Source: Bhargavaea massiliensis
GTDB taxonomy: Bacteria > Bacillota > Bacilli > Bacillales_A > Planococcaceae
Length of the DNA: 64,000 nt
Direction: 5' to 3'
Assembly: GCF_018390575.1 (NCBI RefSeq)
Contig: NZ_JAHBCJ010000002.1
Coordinates: 144,811-208,810 of the forward strand
The position numbers and the translations under genes are program-made. Each line of letters starts with the position of its first letter. The first letter of the stretch is position 1. Below are positions 33,942 through 41,997 of this stretch, in pieces. The notes below the pieces were generated by a model. It had not been told where the DNA came from and did no database searches. It worked only from the letters and a program-made list of their open reading frames with translations.

Positions 33942-34205
33942 ATGATTCCGATTGAACGGATCCTCGAAGAGATGGAGCGCCATCTGCGGGCGGCCAAAAG
34001 CGCAGGCGACCCGGCTGCTCAGCGGGAGTCGATTGCCGCCATCCGGGCGTTGTCCGAAGCGGCGCTCGGCAGCCGGCCACATAATCGGATGCCGGAAGTG
34101 AAGCCGGTGCCGCTGGCCGCGCCGGCAGCTCCGCATAATGTTCCTCCTGCTGCGCCAAAGCAGGAAGAGGACGGAGCCAATGGTAATTCCATCTTCGACT
34201 TTTAA
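33942..34205 (+). CDS. ywdI: YwdI family protein
   Basis: An 87-residue protein of the YwdI family. It has an N-terminal helical half (IPIERILEEMERHLRAAKSAGDPAAQRESIAAIRALSEAAL) and a Pro/Ala-rich tail ending GNSIFDF. Function unknown. It lies between ung and ywdK as in B. subtilis. An ATG with GGAGGGG upstream; an extended -10 (TGGTACACT, 33910) may drive ywdI-ywdK. Confidence 0.85.
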   Translation: MIPIERILEEMERHLRAAKSAGDPAAQRESIAAIRALSEAALGSRPHNRMPEVKPVPLAAPAAPHNVPPAAPKQEEDGANGNSIFDF

Positions 34206-34227
34206 TGCCTGAAAGAAGGGGAAGAAA

Positions 34228-34605
34228 GTGAAATTCTTTTTGATAGCGGGTGCAGTGAACGCATTGATTTCGGTTGGAATGGGCGCATTCGGAGCGCACG
34301 GCCTCGAGGGTAAAGTCTCTGATCACTACATCGCCATCTGGGAGACGGCGGCCAAGTACCAGATGTACCATGCACTTGGTCTCATCCTGATCGGCATCCT
34401 GCAGAGCCAGGCTCTTCTGGGCGCTGCCTCCCAGCTGAACTGGGCGGGATGGCTGATGCTTTCGGGTATCATCATTTTCTCCGGAAGCCTTTACGTGCTC
34501 GCCCTGACCCAGATCGGCGTCCTCGGTGCCATCACGCCAATTGGCGGCGTGGCCTTTATCGCCGGCTGGATCATGGTGATCCTTGCAGCCGTCAAACATG
34601 TCTGA
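34228..34605 (+). CDS. ywdK: DUF423 membrane protein YwdK
   Basis: A 125-residue membrane protein with four helices, of the DUF423/TMEM256 family. [35 protein letters not shown] near residue 25 and the closing [15 protein letters not shown] are the conserved parts. Function unknown. The start is GTG after AAGGGGAAG, 22 bp behind ywdI. The 110 bp downstream hold no gene, only the terminator shared with gerQ. Confidence 0.9.
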   Translation: MKFFLIAGAVNALISVGMGAFGAHGLEGKVSDHYIAIWETAAKYQMYHALGLILIGILQSQALLGAASQLNWAGWLMLSGIIIFSGSLYVLALTQIGVLGAITPIGGVAFIAGWIMVILAAVKHV

Positions 34606-34682
34606 AGAGCTCTGAAGGAGGGCCGCCGTTCTGTACCGCGTCCGGCTTCAGTACGATGTGAAAGAAGTCATGCAGCACAATG

Positions 34683-34713
34683 AAAAGAGCCATCCGCGCC
34701 GGATGGCTCTTTT
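34683..34713. terminator. Bidirectional terminator between ywdK and gerQ
   Basis: AAAAGAGCCATCCG pairs with CGGATGGCTCTTTT around CGC. Confidence 0.9.
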
Positions 34714-34716
34714 CCG

Positions 34717-35088
34717 TTATCTCGGTGTCTGGTCGAAATAGTTGAGTTCTTCATCGAATTCCGCGTAGTCAAAGTAAATCATCGGGAACAGGAAACGGTG
34801 ATCGGTTCGCGCTTCCCGCAAAATGACGTGATCCCGTCCTGCCGCCTCGACAAAACCGCGTACGCTTTTTGATGTCGTCTGCCGGTCCCCGTGCTCAAAC
34901 GAGAAATGGAATGTGCCGGGCTGCCCACGGTTCAGGCGCAGGATATTCTCGATGTAAGATTCTTCCCCCTGAGGCGGGCGCCCGGCCGTCGGCAACGTCA
35001 CCTGCGGCGGGACAATCTGTTGCTGAGGCTGCTGGACCGGCTGCATCGGCATCGGCCGGTAATTCGGATTCCAGTAATATTGGACCAT
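34717..35088 (-). CDS. gerQ: Spore coat protein GerQ
   Basis: A 123-residue spore coat protein, needed with CwlJ for cortex breakdown during germination and cross-linked by transglutaminase in B. subtilis. The N-terminal third is rich in Gln/Pro/Tyr (MVQYYWNPNYRPMPMQPVQ...). The C-terminal 80 residues are the conserved GerQ domain (EESYIENILRLNRGQPGTFHFSFEH...GRDHVILREARTDHRFLFPMIYFDYAEFDEELNYF). It is shorter than the B. subtilis protein. The ATG follows AGGTGG; an in-frame GTG directly after the cwlJ stop (35109) is an alternative without a ribosome site. It forms an operon with cwlJ. Confidence 0.93.
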   Translation of the reverse strand: MVQYYWNPNYRPMPMQPVQQPQQQIVPPQVTLPTAGRPPQGEESYIENILRLNRGQPGTFHFSFEHGDRQTTSKSVRGFVEAAGRDHVILREARTDHRFLFPMIYFDYAEFDEELNYFDQTPR

Positions 35089-35109
35089 GTGGTTCCACCT
35101 TTCTTTCAC

Positions 35110-35529
35110 TTATACTGTCGGACAATCACTTTCAGACGGCGAATAGAAGCAGTGCGACTTATAGCGGCCCGTGTTCCATTGGTTCCACCACTGCGCGGGA
35201 CACGCCCCCTCGGGCATGAAAAACCATAGGGAACGGGTCGCGGGGTGGAACCGTTCTCCGTTGATGACCCGGCGGGCCAGGCGGATGTCTTCCGGGCGGG
35301 CGCGCTGGTAAAAGTAACCTTTTGTCGTTGCCTCGAAGCCGCCCGGCCGCTGGAAGACCATCTGTTGGAGTGTCCGGATGTCCTGGAAGTCCAAACAGTC
35401 ACCGCGGACCCGGTTGACGCCGACATTGCCGACCATGAGCATCCCGAGATCGCCTTCCCCTTCAGCTTCGGCACGCATAAGGCGCGCCAGCAGTTGCACT
35501 TCTTTTTCAGTTGCTCGTACAACCGCCAT
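35110..35529 (-). CDS. cwlJ: Spore cortex-lytic enzyme CwlJ
   Basis: A 139-residue germination cell-wall hydrolase of the Hydrolase_2 (SleB/CwlJ catalytic) family, which degrades cortex peptidoglycan in spores. The catalytic Glu lies in RLMRAEAEGEGDLGMLMVGNVGVNRV near residue 19. FQRPGGFEATTKGYFYQRA and SLWFFMPEGACPAQWWNQWN are the other conserved blocks. It lacks a signal peptide, as CwlJ does, since it is made in the mother cell and kept in the coat by GerQ. In B. subtilis the pair is sigma-E controlled. A CATATAGT -10-like box lies upstream, but no good -35 is visible. Confidence 0.95.
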   Translation of the reverse strand: MAVVRATEKEVQLLARLMRAEAEGEGDLGMLMVGNVGVNRVRGDCLDFQDIRTLQQMVFQRPGGFEATTKGYFYQRARPEDIRLARRVINGERFHPATRSLWFFMPEGACPAQWWNQWNTGRYKSHCFYSPSESDCPTV

Positions 35530-35613
35530 CGCCTGACCCCCTCGCTAATGACTATATGAGGAGGGAGGGGGGTACATTCCTTATATGCACATTTGGACGG
35601 GAGGAGAATTCCG

Positions 35614-36471
35614 ATGGCGATCAATAATACGGTCTATGAGTTCATGGAGCGGCTTGAAAGAGGGGAACTAAAGACGAAAACCGGGCTGCTTGATTATTTC
35701 TCGCGGTATCCCGAAATTTTTGATGTCTACTTCCCGGATTACTGCCCTAAGACAGATGAGCGGCTGATCAGGGCAATCGGGCGGTACCCGGCCAAGGAGG
35801 AAGACATCGCGCGTGCCGGCCAGCGGCTTCCGGAGGAGATTGAAAACGTGCGCGACCTTTACCGCGGCCTGACAGGAATCGATGCGGACAATGACCATCA
35901 CCTGTTTGTGGGCGCCTTCGGTTCGAACGCCTTTGTTGCGGGAGCAAACAAGGACGAAGTGTTTTACGCGCTTGAAATGCTGTCTCCCGAGCCGGACGAT
36001 TTGCGCCTTGTCGCAGCACACGAGATGGGCCATGTCGTCCACCACCGCATGAGTGCTCAAGCTTCGGGGGATACATGGTGGCGCAAAGTTGATTGGAGCC
36101 ACCCACTCGTAACCCTGTTGTCGGAAGGGGGAGCCATTTATCTGTCCAAGCTGGCGGTACCGGGCATGGGCCGCCCGGACTATGTCTCATTCGGGGCGCT
36201 CGGTGAGGAAGGCTACGGCTTCTACATGGCGAACAGGAAAAAGCTTCATGAAGCGTTCGCGGACGATATGAAGGCGGGCTGGAATGAAGATAAGGATAAA
36301 GAGTGGTTCCGCCTTTCCGGCGGTACAAGGCACGGCATCCCGCGTCTCGGCTACTATATTGCTGACGACTTGATCGAACACCGGGCGGAGCTCCGCGGGA
36401 TGGACGCAGCGCTTACTGATTGGGATGCGATGACGCTTGAAGAAGAATTTTCGGATTACCTGAAACGCTGA
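35614..36471 (+). CDS. Putative zinc-dependent protease (HExxH)
   Basis: A 285-residue soluble protein with a zincin motif: LVAAHEMGHVVHHRM near residue 136, with two His ligands and the catalytic Glu. A possible third ligand lies in the later LLSEGGAIYLSKL segment (about 170). The N-terminal 130 residues are helical (VYEFMERLERGELKTKTGLLDYFSRYPEIFDVYF). No signal peptide is visible, so it is probably cytoplasmic. It resembles DUF2268-type predicted proteases but I cannot assign the family firmly. The start is ATG after GGGAGGAG; the upstream frame start is weaker. Confidence 0.7.
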   Translation: MAINNTVYEFMERLERGELKTKTGLLDYFSRYPEIFDVYFPDYCPKTDERLIRAIGRYPAKEEDIARAGQRLPEEIENVRDLYRGLTGIDADNDHHLFVGAFGSNAFVAGANKDEVFYALEMLSPEPDDLRLVAAHEMGHVVHHRMSAQASGDTWWRKVDWSHPLVTLLSEGGAIYLSKLAVPGMGRPDYVSFGALGEEGYGFYMANRKKLHEAFADDMKAGWNEDKDKEWFRLSGGTRHGIPRLGYYIADDLIEHRAELRGMDAALTDWDAMTLEEEFSDYLKR

Positions 36472-36551
36472 CATAAAGCGCGCGGGTGTTCATATAATTT
36501 TGGCATCCGGCTGTGGATCTTCTCCGTTTCCAGCCCATCCAACCGGAACAA

Positions 36552-36586
36552 AGAGCCCGGCAGCCAAATGGCTGCCGGGCTTTTAA
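36552..36586. terminator. Bidirectional terminator between the protease gene and hemQ
   Basis: GCCCGGCAGCCA pairs with TGGCTGCCGGGC around AA, followed by TTTT. Confidence 0.92.
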
Positions 36587-36592
36587 CTTCTG

Positions 36593-37345
36593 TTACTTGA
36601 CATCAAAGAAGGAGACGCGGTCGTCATCCTGCAGAATCGTTCCTACGAAGAACGAGCCGAAGACGCCGTAGCGTGCGCTTACTTCATCAAAACGCATTTC
36701 ATAGACAAGCTTCTTGAACTGGAGCACGTCATCCGAGAAGAGCGTGACGCCCCATTCGTAGTCGTCGAATCCGACGGAACCGGAGATGATTTGCTTGACC
36801 TTGCCTGCGTAGCTGCGGCCGATCAGTCCGTGGCTCCTCATCAGTTCGCGGCGGCGGTCCATGTCGAGCATGTACCAGTTGTCTTCGCCCTCGCGCTTTT
36901 TGTCCATCGGGTAGAAGCACACATACTGCGAGCGGGGGAGTTCGGGATAAAGGCGCCCGCGGACATAAGGGTTCTGATATGGATCTTCGTCTGATTCCTT
37001 CGCCAGGTAGTTGGACAGCTCGACAACAGACACATAGGAATAAGATGGAATGGTGTAGTCCGCAATGGCGAGTTTATTGAACTCCGCTTCCAGCTGCTGG
37101 AGCTCATCCATCGTCGGGCGGAGGGTCATAAGCATGAAGTCCGCCTTCTGGCCGACCACCGTATAGAAGGCATGGCTGCCTGTTTTTTCGTTATCTGCTT
37201 TCTGGAGCTTGTCGAGGAAAGCGATGAATTCATCGGTTGCCGCTTTCCGTTCTTCTGCAGGAAGGGCTTTCCACGATGTCCAGTCCATCGTGCGGAAGTC
37301 GTGGAGGACATACCAGCCATCCAGTGTGATTGCAGCTTCGTTCAT
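36593..37345 (-). CDS. hemQ: Coproheme decarboxylase HemQ
   Basis: A 250-residue chlorite-dismutase-fold enzyme that decarboxylates coproheme III to heme b, the last step of the Gram-positive heme pathway. [33 protein letters not shown] (about 145-178) contains the reactive Tyr and the proximal His of the family. The N-terminal [15 protein letters not shown] is also diagnostic. The start is the ATG of MNEAAITL, with AAAGGAGTG upstream; the longer frame lacks a ribosome site. It is divergent from lipL; in B. subtilis pta lies between them and it is absent here. Confidence 0.95.
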   Translation of the reverse strand: MNEAAITLDGWYVLHDFRTMDWTSWKALPAEERKAATDEFIAFLDKLQKADNEKTGSHAFYTVVGQKADFMLMTLRPTMDELQQLEAEFNKLAIADYTIPSYSYVSVVELSNYLAKESDEDPYQNPYVRGRLYPELPRSQYVCFYPMDKKREGEDNWYMLDMDRRRELMRSHGLIGRSYAGKVKQIISGSVGFDDYEWGVTLFSDDVLQFKKLVYEMRFDEVSARYGVFGSFFVGTILQDDDRVSFFDVK

Positions 37346-37552
37346 GTGGAAACACTCCTTTAGGATCATATGGCTTCAGTCTATCATAGAAGGCAGGCAC
37401 GGTCCGCCCGCAAGCCCCCTTGTCACTGTTTTGTGAAAAGTTCCAGGTTTTCCGTTTGGCCGCTTTTTGTGTATGCTTGACTCTGGAATGAAATAACGTA
37501 CCGCGTCCGGCATACACCGGACGGACGGATCAGCTATATGGGAGACATTGAT

Positions 37553-38395
37553 ATGGACCAAACGCTTCAGCTTCTCCGGCAGCCGGCCTGGCGGTTTATC
37601 GATCAGTCGGTGAGCGGGCTCGGCCGCTCCGCTCTTGAGTCGTTCGCTATGGACGACACACTCTGCCACGTCGTCGGCCAGCAAAAAAGCTTGCCGGCCG
37701 TGCGCACGTGGGTGCATGACAGGACCATTGTCCTCGGCATCCAGGACCACAGGCTGCCGTATATCGGAGACGCAACGGAACAGCTCCGGCTAAACGGCTG
37801 GCGCCCGATTGTCCGGAATTCAGGCGGGCTTGCTGTCGTCCTCGATGAAGGCATCCTGAACATCACGATTGCGCTGTCCGAGAAAGGCCGTGCGATCGAT
37901 ATACCGGCGGGCTACGAGGTGATGCTCGAATTTGTCCGCATGCTATTGCCCGAAGCGGCGGGTCGGATCGAAGCTTATGAGATTGTCGGTTCCTATTGCC
38001 CGGGGTCGTACGATCTGAGCATCGGCGGCAGAAAATTCGCCGGCATTTCCCAGCGCAGGCTCCGCGGCGGCATCGCCGTCCAGATTTATCTCTGCGCGGA
38101 AGGGAGCGGCTCCGAGCGTGCCCGGCTTATCGGTGAGATGTATGAGGCCGGACTGAAAGGCGAAGAGACGAAGTTCGAATACCCGGCTATCCGGCCGGAG
38201 GTGATGGCTTCCCTTACCGAACTGCTTGGTGCGCCGGTCACAGTCACGGAACTGAACAGCCGTGTCCGCAGGCTGCTTCACGCGTTATCGGGCAACGTCC
38301 GTGACAGCCTTCTTGAAGGGGAGGAAGTCGACCTGTATGCAACTTATCTGAAGCGGGTCGTCGACCGGAATGCAAAACTGCTGGAGGGCATCTGA
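37553..38395 (+). CDS. lipL: Octanoyl-[GcvH]:protein N-octanoyltransferase
   Basis: A 280-residue amidotransferase of the lipoate-ligase fold, moving octanoyl groups from GcvH to E2 subunits during lipoate synthesis. The catalytic Cys is in EIVGSYCPGSYDLSIGGRKFAGISQRR near 145. RTWVHDRTIVLGIQDHRLPY near 52 and VRNSGGLAVVLDEGILNITIAL near 86 match LipL (YwfL). An ATG with GGGAGA upstream; the in-frame ATG 15 bp earlier overlaps that site. The downstream hairpin separates it from convergent rsfA. Confidence 0.92.
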   Translation: MDQTLQLLRQPAWRFIDQSVSGLGRSALESFAMDDTLCHVVGQQKSLPAVRTWVHDRTIVLGIQDHRLPYIGDATEQLRLNGWRPIVRNSGGLAVVLDEGILNITIALSEKGRAIDIPAGYEVMLEFVRMLLPEAAGRIEAYEIVGSYCPGSYDLSIGGRKFAGISQRRLRGGIAVQIYLCAEGSGSERARLIGEMYEAGLKGEETKFEYPAIRPEVMASLTELLGAPVTVTELNSRVRRLLHALSGNVRDSLLEGEEVDLYATYLKRVVDRNAKLLEGI

Positions 38396-38414
38396 ATCCA
38401 AAAGCAACCGAACA

Positions 38415-38468
38415 AACGGCAAGGACTCAGCCGCCTGTTTCATAGGCGATGGTGTCCTTGCCGTTTCT
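38415..38468. terminator. Terminator between lipL and rsfA
   Basis: AACGGCAAGGAC pairs with GTCCTTGCCGTT over a long loop that contains a second small hairpin; T-rich sequence follows. Confidence 0.75.
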
Positions 38469-38486
38469 ATTTGCGTGTGTTTCGCT

Positions 38487-39119
38487 TCAGTGGGCCTGCT
38501 GTTCATCGTTATTCACGAGATTTCCGTTCTGTTCCATCCGGAAAACGGCTGATGAGTTTTCGTCTTCTTCAAATGCAACCAGTTTGCGTGCACGGTTCAT
38601 AATCTGTACAAACTGCTCATAGTCATCGCGGATTTCGTCGTTTTCCCTGGCAAGTCGCGCAACTTCGTTCTCCAGTTCGCCGACCCGGCGCTCGGCCGCT
38701 TCGGCGGTATGTTTCCACTTCATCGTCTCCTGGTCCGCGAGATTCGTATGCTGAAGGCGCATCAGATAAGCGATCACCACATCAAGAGAGAGATTGGAAA
38801 GCCGGATTGCCGCCCGTCCATCGCCCTCTGCTCCGTCCGGCACGACATAGAGTCCGGAGTTTTTGCGGCGAAAATCCTTGCCCATCGCCTTCAGATTTGC
38901 CTTGCGTTCCTTCTTCGCTTCGGCAAGCTCTTTTTCGTACTCTTTCCTGACGACTGCGTTCCATCTGAATCCGCATGCCGCAGCCGTCCGGTTCATTGCA
39001 TCACCGGCTTCTTCGAACGCGTTGAGCTGTGTGCTTCCTTCGCGCACATGACGCAACACCGTTTCTGCGAGCAGCCGGTCGTTTTCTTCTACCCAGGCAT
39101 CCTGTCTGACTTTCACCAT
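38487..39119 (-). CDS. rsfA: RsfA family prespore transcriptional regulator
   Basis: A 210-residue regulator of the RsfA family, which in B. subtilis modulates sigma-F-dependent genes in the forespore. The N-terminus is a Myb/SANT-like DNA-binding domain: RQDAWVEENDRLLAETVLRHVREGSTQLNAFEEAGDAMNRTAAACGFRWN. A coiled coil occupies about residues 145-190 (ERRVGELENEVARLARENDEIRDDYEQF). Its position before ywfO matches ywfN of B. subtilis. The start is ATG (MVKVRQDAW) with GCAGGAGG upstream. With gerQ and cwlJ it supports a sporulating host. Confidence 0.9.
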   Translation of the reverse strand: MVKVRQDAWVEENDRLLAETVLRHVREGSTQLNAFEEAGDAMNRTAAACGFRWNAVVRKEYEKELAEAKKERKANLKAMGKDFRRKNSGLYVVPDGAEGDGRAAIRLSNLSLDVVIAYLMRLQHTNLADQETMKWKHTAEAAERRVGELENEVARLARENDEIRDDYEQFVQIMNRARKLVAFEEDENSSAVFRMEQNGNLVNNDEQQAH

Positions 39120-39327
39120 TTGTGTACCTCCTGCCATCTTCATAGAATGTTTGCCTGGTGTCAGTTTGCACCGCGGCTCCGCGTTTTATACCGTTCCATT
39201 TGGAAATGTCGGAGAATGCGCATCTTTTCGGATTTGATTTTAGGAGGGAGAAGGAGACCGGTGACCGTTCCAAACAAGTGCCGGACAGGGTATACTGGAA
39301 GGACCCACTGTTTCCGGGAGGTGCCAG

Positions 39328-40629
39328 ATGATGGACTATGCCACACAAAAATTAAGTGAAGAAAAAGTGTTCAAAGACCCGGTTCACCGGTACATCCACG
39401 TGAGGGACCAGGTGATCTGGGACCTGATTGCGACCAGGGAATTCCAGCGGCTCCGCCGTATCCATCAGCTTGGCACGACGTATCTGGTGTTCCACGGGGC
39501 GGAGCACAGCCGCTTTAATCATTCGCTCGGGGTCTATGAAATTGTCCGCCGAATTATCGACGACGGCTTTAGCGGGCGTCCGCAATGGAATGATTCGGAG
39601 CGGCTTGTAACGCTGTGCGCGGCGTTGCTCCATGACCTGGGGCACGGGCCGTTTTCCCATGCCTTCGAGAAGGTGTTCGACCTGGATCACGAGCTGTTCA
39701 CCCAGAAGATCCTTCTTGGGGACACGGGGGTGAATGCGGTCCTCCGGGAAGTCAGCGAGGACTTTCCCCAGAAAGTCGCCGACGTCATCGGGAAGACCTA
39801 TCCGGACAAGTTGGTCGTGAGCCTGATTTCAAGCCAGATTGACGCCGACCGGATGGATTATCTTCAGAGGGACGCCTACTTCACGGGGGTCAGCTACGGC
39901 CATTTCGACATGGAGCGGATCCTTCGCGTCATGCGCCCGGCAGAGGATCAGGCTGTCATCAAGCAGAGCGGCATGCATGCGGTGGAGGACTATATCATGA
40001 GCCGCTACCAGATGTATTGGCAGGTGTATTTCCACCCGGTATCCCGCTCGGCGGAAGTGATTCTCGTGAAAATTTTGCAGAGGGCGAAAGTTTTGAGCGA
40101 AGAAGGGTATACGTTCAAACAGGAGCCTGTCCACTTTAAGTCGTTTTTCGATAAGACATTCGATCTTGCTGATTATATTGCTTTGGATGAATACATTCTC
40201 ATGACTTATTTTGAATCTTGGATCCGGGAGGACGATGAGATCCTGTCCGATCTGTGCGACAGGTTTGTGAACCGGCGCCTGTTCCAATATATCGATTTCA
40301 ATCCGGCCAAAGAATACCGTAGGCTCGGTGAACTCGAAGCATTGTTCCGGAAAGCCGGGATCGATCCGGAATATTATCTTGTCGTCGACTCTTCGTCAGA
40401 CTTGCCTTACGATTTTTATAGGCCGGGTGAGGAAGAGGAACGGCTGCCGATCCATCTGCTGATGAGGGACGGCGAACTGCGGGAGCTGTCCCGCGAATCC
40501 GATATCGTCGATGCCATCTCAGGCAAGCGGCGCACGGACCATAAACTCTACTTCCCGGAGGACATGCTCAAAGAAGGGAAAAAGAAAAAAGTGCTCAGGC
40601 AACAAATCCTAAGCATCTTGAACACATAG
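39328..40629 (+). CDS. ywfO: HD-domain phosphohydrolase YwfO
   Basis: A 433-residue HD-superfamily enzyme, related to dNTP triphosphohydrolases. Metal-binding residues are visible as His in FHGAEHSRFNHSLGVYE near 56, HD in ALLHDLGHGPFSHAFE near 100, and Asp in SSQIDADRMDYLQRDAY near 171. The C-terminal 150 residues are the YwfO-specific extension. B. subtilis YwfO is a related HD protein whose role is not settled. Adjacent ATGs follow GGGAGG. ywgA starts 19 bp after the stop. Confidence 0.92.
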   Translation: MMDYATQKLSEEKVFKDPVHRYIHVRDQVIWDLIATREFQRLRRIHQLGTTYLVFHGAEHSRFNHSLGVYEIVRRIIDDGFSGRPQWNDSERLVTLCAALLHDLGHGPFSHAFEKVFDLDHELFTQKILLGDTGVNAVLREVSEDFPQKVADVIGKTYPDKLVVSLISSQIDADRMDYLQRDAYFTGVSYGHFDMERILRVMRPAEDQAVIKQSGMHAVEDYIMSRYQMYWQVYFHPVSRSAEVILVKILQRAKVLSEEGYTFKQEPVHFKSFFDKTFDLADYIALDEYILMTYFESWIREDDEILSDLCDRFVNRRLFQYIDFNPAKEYRRLGELEALFRKAGIDPEYYLVVDSSSDLPYDFYRPGEEEERLPIHLLMRDGELRELSRESDIVDAISGKRRTDHKLYFPEDMLKEGKKKKVLRQQILSILNT

Positions 40630-40648
40630 AATAGGGAGGGCATTTTTG

Positions 40649-41155
40649 ATGCTTCAGGAACATGCAAAACTTGTTCAGTTCATTTCGCTGGCTGATGGGG
40701 TGACCGGGCGGAAGAAGTTGCAGAAGATGATCTACATCGCCAAAAAGATGGACTTCCCGTTCCAGGAAAAATACGAGCTCCATATTTACGGCCCTTACTC
40801 TGAAGAGCTGACGCTCCGCATCGAGGAACTGTGCGAAATGGGCTTTCTCGCCGAAAAATGCGAAGACAAGGGCTCCTACGTTCAATACAGCTACCGGGTC
40901 ACCGGCGAAGGCCAAGACTTTATCGGTGATGCGATCGAAGTACCGGACACTCTCGACGAGTGCATCGGCCGGATGAGTGAAAAGAGTTCCCGCTTCCTGG
41001 AACTGGTTTCCACGCTGCTGTATTTTGATTATCTGCCGCGGGAAGAACAGGTTGCGAAGGTACATATCGTCAAGAACAAGCTGAATTATACGGATGCGGA
41101 GATCGATGAGGCCTTTGCCTTCATCGGGGAGCTTTCCGCCTGTATCCGCCAATGA
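40649..41155 (+). CDS. ywgA: YwgA family protein
   Basis: A 168-residue protein of the YwgA family, with no known activity. HAKLVQFISLADGVTGRKKLQKMIYIAKKM at the N-terminus and YELHIYGPYSEELTLRIEELCEMGFL near 45 suggest a winged-helix-like, SocA/YwgA-type fold (Panacea-related antitoxin-like domains look similar). ATG at 40649 is 9 bp behind GGAGG; TTG one codon upstream is possible. It is co-transcribed with ywfO. Confidence 0.87.
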   Translation: MLQEHAKLVQFISLADGVTGRKKLQKMIYIAKKMDFPFQEKYELHIYGPYSEELTLRIEELCEMGFLAEKCEDKGSYVQYSYRVTGEGQDFIGDAIEVPDTLDECIGRMSEKSSRFLELVSTLLYFDYLPREEQVAKVHIVKNKLNYTDAEIDEAFAFIGELSACIRQ

Positions 41156-41164
41156 GCCTCCTCT

Positions 41165-41193
41165 TTTAACAGCAGGGGCGGATTGGCTATAAT
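41165..41193 (+). promoter_or_regulatory. Probable promoter of ywhD
   Basis: TATAAT (41188-41193) with TTTAAC 17 bp upstream (41165-41170); the -35 match is weak. Confidence 0.5.
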
Positions 41194-41213
41194 GCAGGGA
41201 AGGGGGTATGATC

Positions 41214-41732
41214 ATGGCCAACGGAGAAAAACCAAAGCAAAAGATGGAGTTCACGATTATCCGCGACAACCCGACCGCCGGTCATAAGGGGTTCGGCATC
41301 GGCTCGATTTCGCTGGAAAACGTATCTCCCGTCATTATCGATGTGGAAGAGGAACTTGCACAGGTGGAAATCGGCGCGCTGCATGCCCGAAGCAAGACGG
41401 AGCGGGGCGTCAAGTTCACCCCGAACCGCGAGGATTCCGAAGGCGGCAAGCCGTACTGGCTCGTATGGGTCGCCATCGACTACAAAGAGGACGGACCTTA
41501 TTTTGCAGGGGTCACGGCGGCAGAGATGGTCGTCAACCGCGAAAAGCGGCGCGGCTACAAGAACCTGCCCGAGCATGTAAACCTGCTGGATAAAGCGCTG
41601 AAGCGCCATGTCATCGTCGACAAGATGGATGACCGCTCGAAAAAGGTGCTCGCGGAATTTCTGCAAGAGCAGAATCCGGAATTGTGGGAGCGGAGCCAAG
41701 AACTCCAGTTAGCGCTCGGCATCACCGGATAA
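41214..41732 (+). CDS. ywhD: YwhD family protein
   Basis: A 172-residue protein of the YwhD family, function unknown. Conserved parts include FTIIRDNPTAGHKGFGIGSISLENVSPVIID near 13 and KPYWLVWVAIDYKEDGPYFAGVTAAEM near 83. I choose the ATG of MANGEKP, 7 bp after AGGGGG; the ATG 6 bp upstream is too near that site. ywgA-ywhD-pbpG order matches B. subtilis. Confidence 0.9.
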   Translation: MANGEKPKQKMEFTIIRDNPTAGHKGFGIGSISLENVSPVIIDVEEELAQVEIGALHARSKTERGVKFTPNREDSEGGKPYWLVWVAIDYKEDGPYFAGVTAAEMVVNREKRRGYKNLPEHVNLLDKALKRHVIVDKMDDRSKKVLAEFLQEQNPELWERSQELQLALGITG

Positions 41733-41785
41733 GTGCGCAATTATGAACGATCTTTGACAGTTTCGCCCGGTGCGGTTGCAGCCGG

Positions 41786-41917
41786 TTGAACCGCTGGCGA
41801 AAAGGGAGTAAACTGATAGCAACGCTTGCTGAATACAAGCTAGGACAGTGCGGCGTCTAGCTAACGGCGCACAGAACCCGCCCCGCCTCCGAAATTTGGA
41901 GGCGGGGCGGTTTTTTT
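41786..41917 (+). ncRNA. Candidate small RNA between ywhD and pbpG
   Basis: A promoter-like pair, TTGAAC (41786-41791) and TAAACT (41809-41814) with a 17-bp spacer, would start a transcript near 41820. It holds a GCTTG/CAAGC hairpin, a GTGCG/CGCAC hairpin and a very strong terminator (CCGCCCCGCCTCC/GGAGGCGGGGCGG then seven T). No plus-strand gene follows, so the product would be an RNA of about 95 nt. The alternative is that this is simply the ywhD terminator with a structured leader. No known RNA family was recognised. Confidence 0.45.
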
Positions 41918-41942
41918 GATGTGCCTGAATGGGCAGCCGGTC

Positions 41943-41982
41943 GGTATGTCAACGTCTCAGTCGGGTATGTCAACGTCTCCCC
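41943..41982. repeat. Two-copy AACGTCTC repeat, 21-bp period (ywhD-pbpG gap)
   Basis: GTATGTCAACGTCTC occurs twice exactly 21 bp apart (cores at 41951 and 41972), just before the pbpG stop. The same core and period occur on the other strand at 49448-49477. Confidence 0.85.
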
Positions 41983-41997
41983 CGTAATCTCAAGTAG

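Noticed and set aside
33634-34599. 321-residue minus-strand frame across ung, ywdI and ywdK
   Set aside because: Three recognised genes occupy the plus strand; the frame has no motif or ribosome site.
34606-34682. Possible small reading frame (LYRVRLQYDVKEV...) after ywdK behind a GGAGG
   Set aside because: The only in-register start would be CTG, and the frame runs through the ywdK terminator.
35530-35600. Sigma-E promoter for cwlJ-gerQ
   Set aside because: A CATATAGT box is present, but no -35 element lies at the right distance, so I do not list it as a feature.
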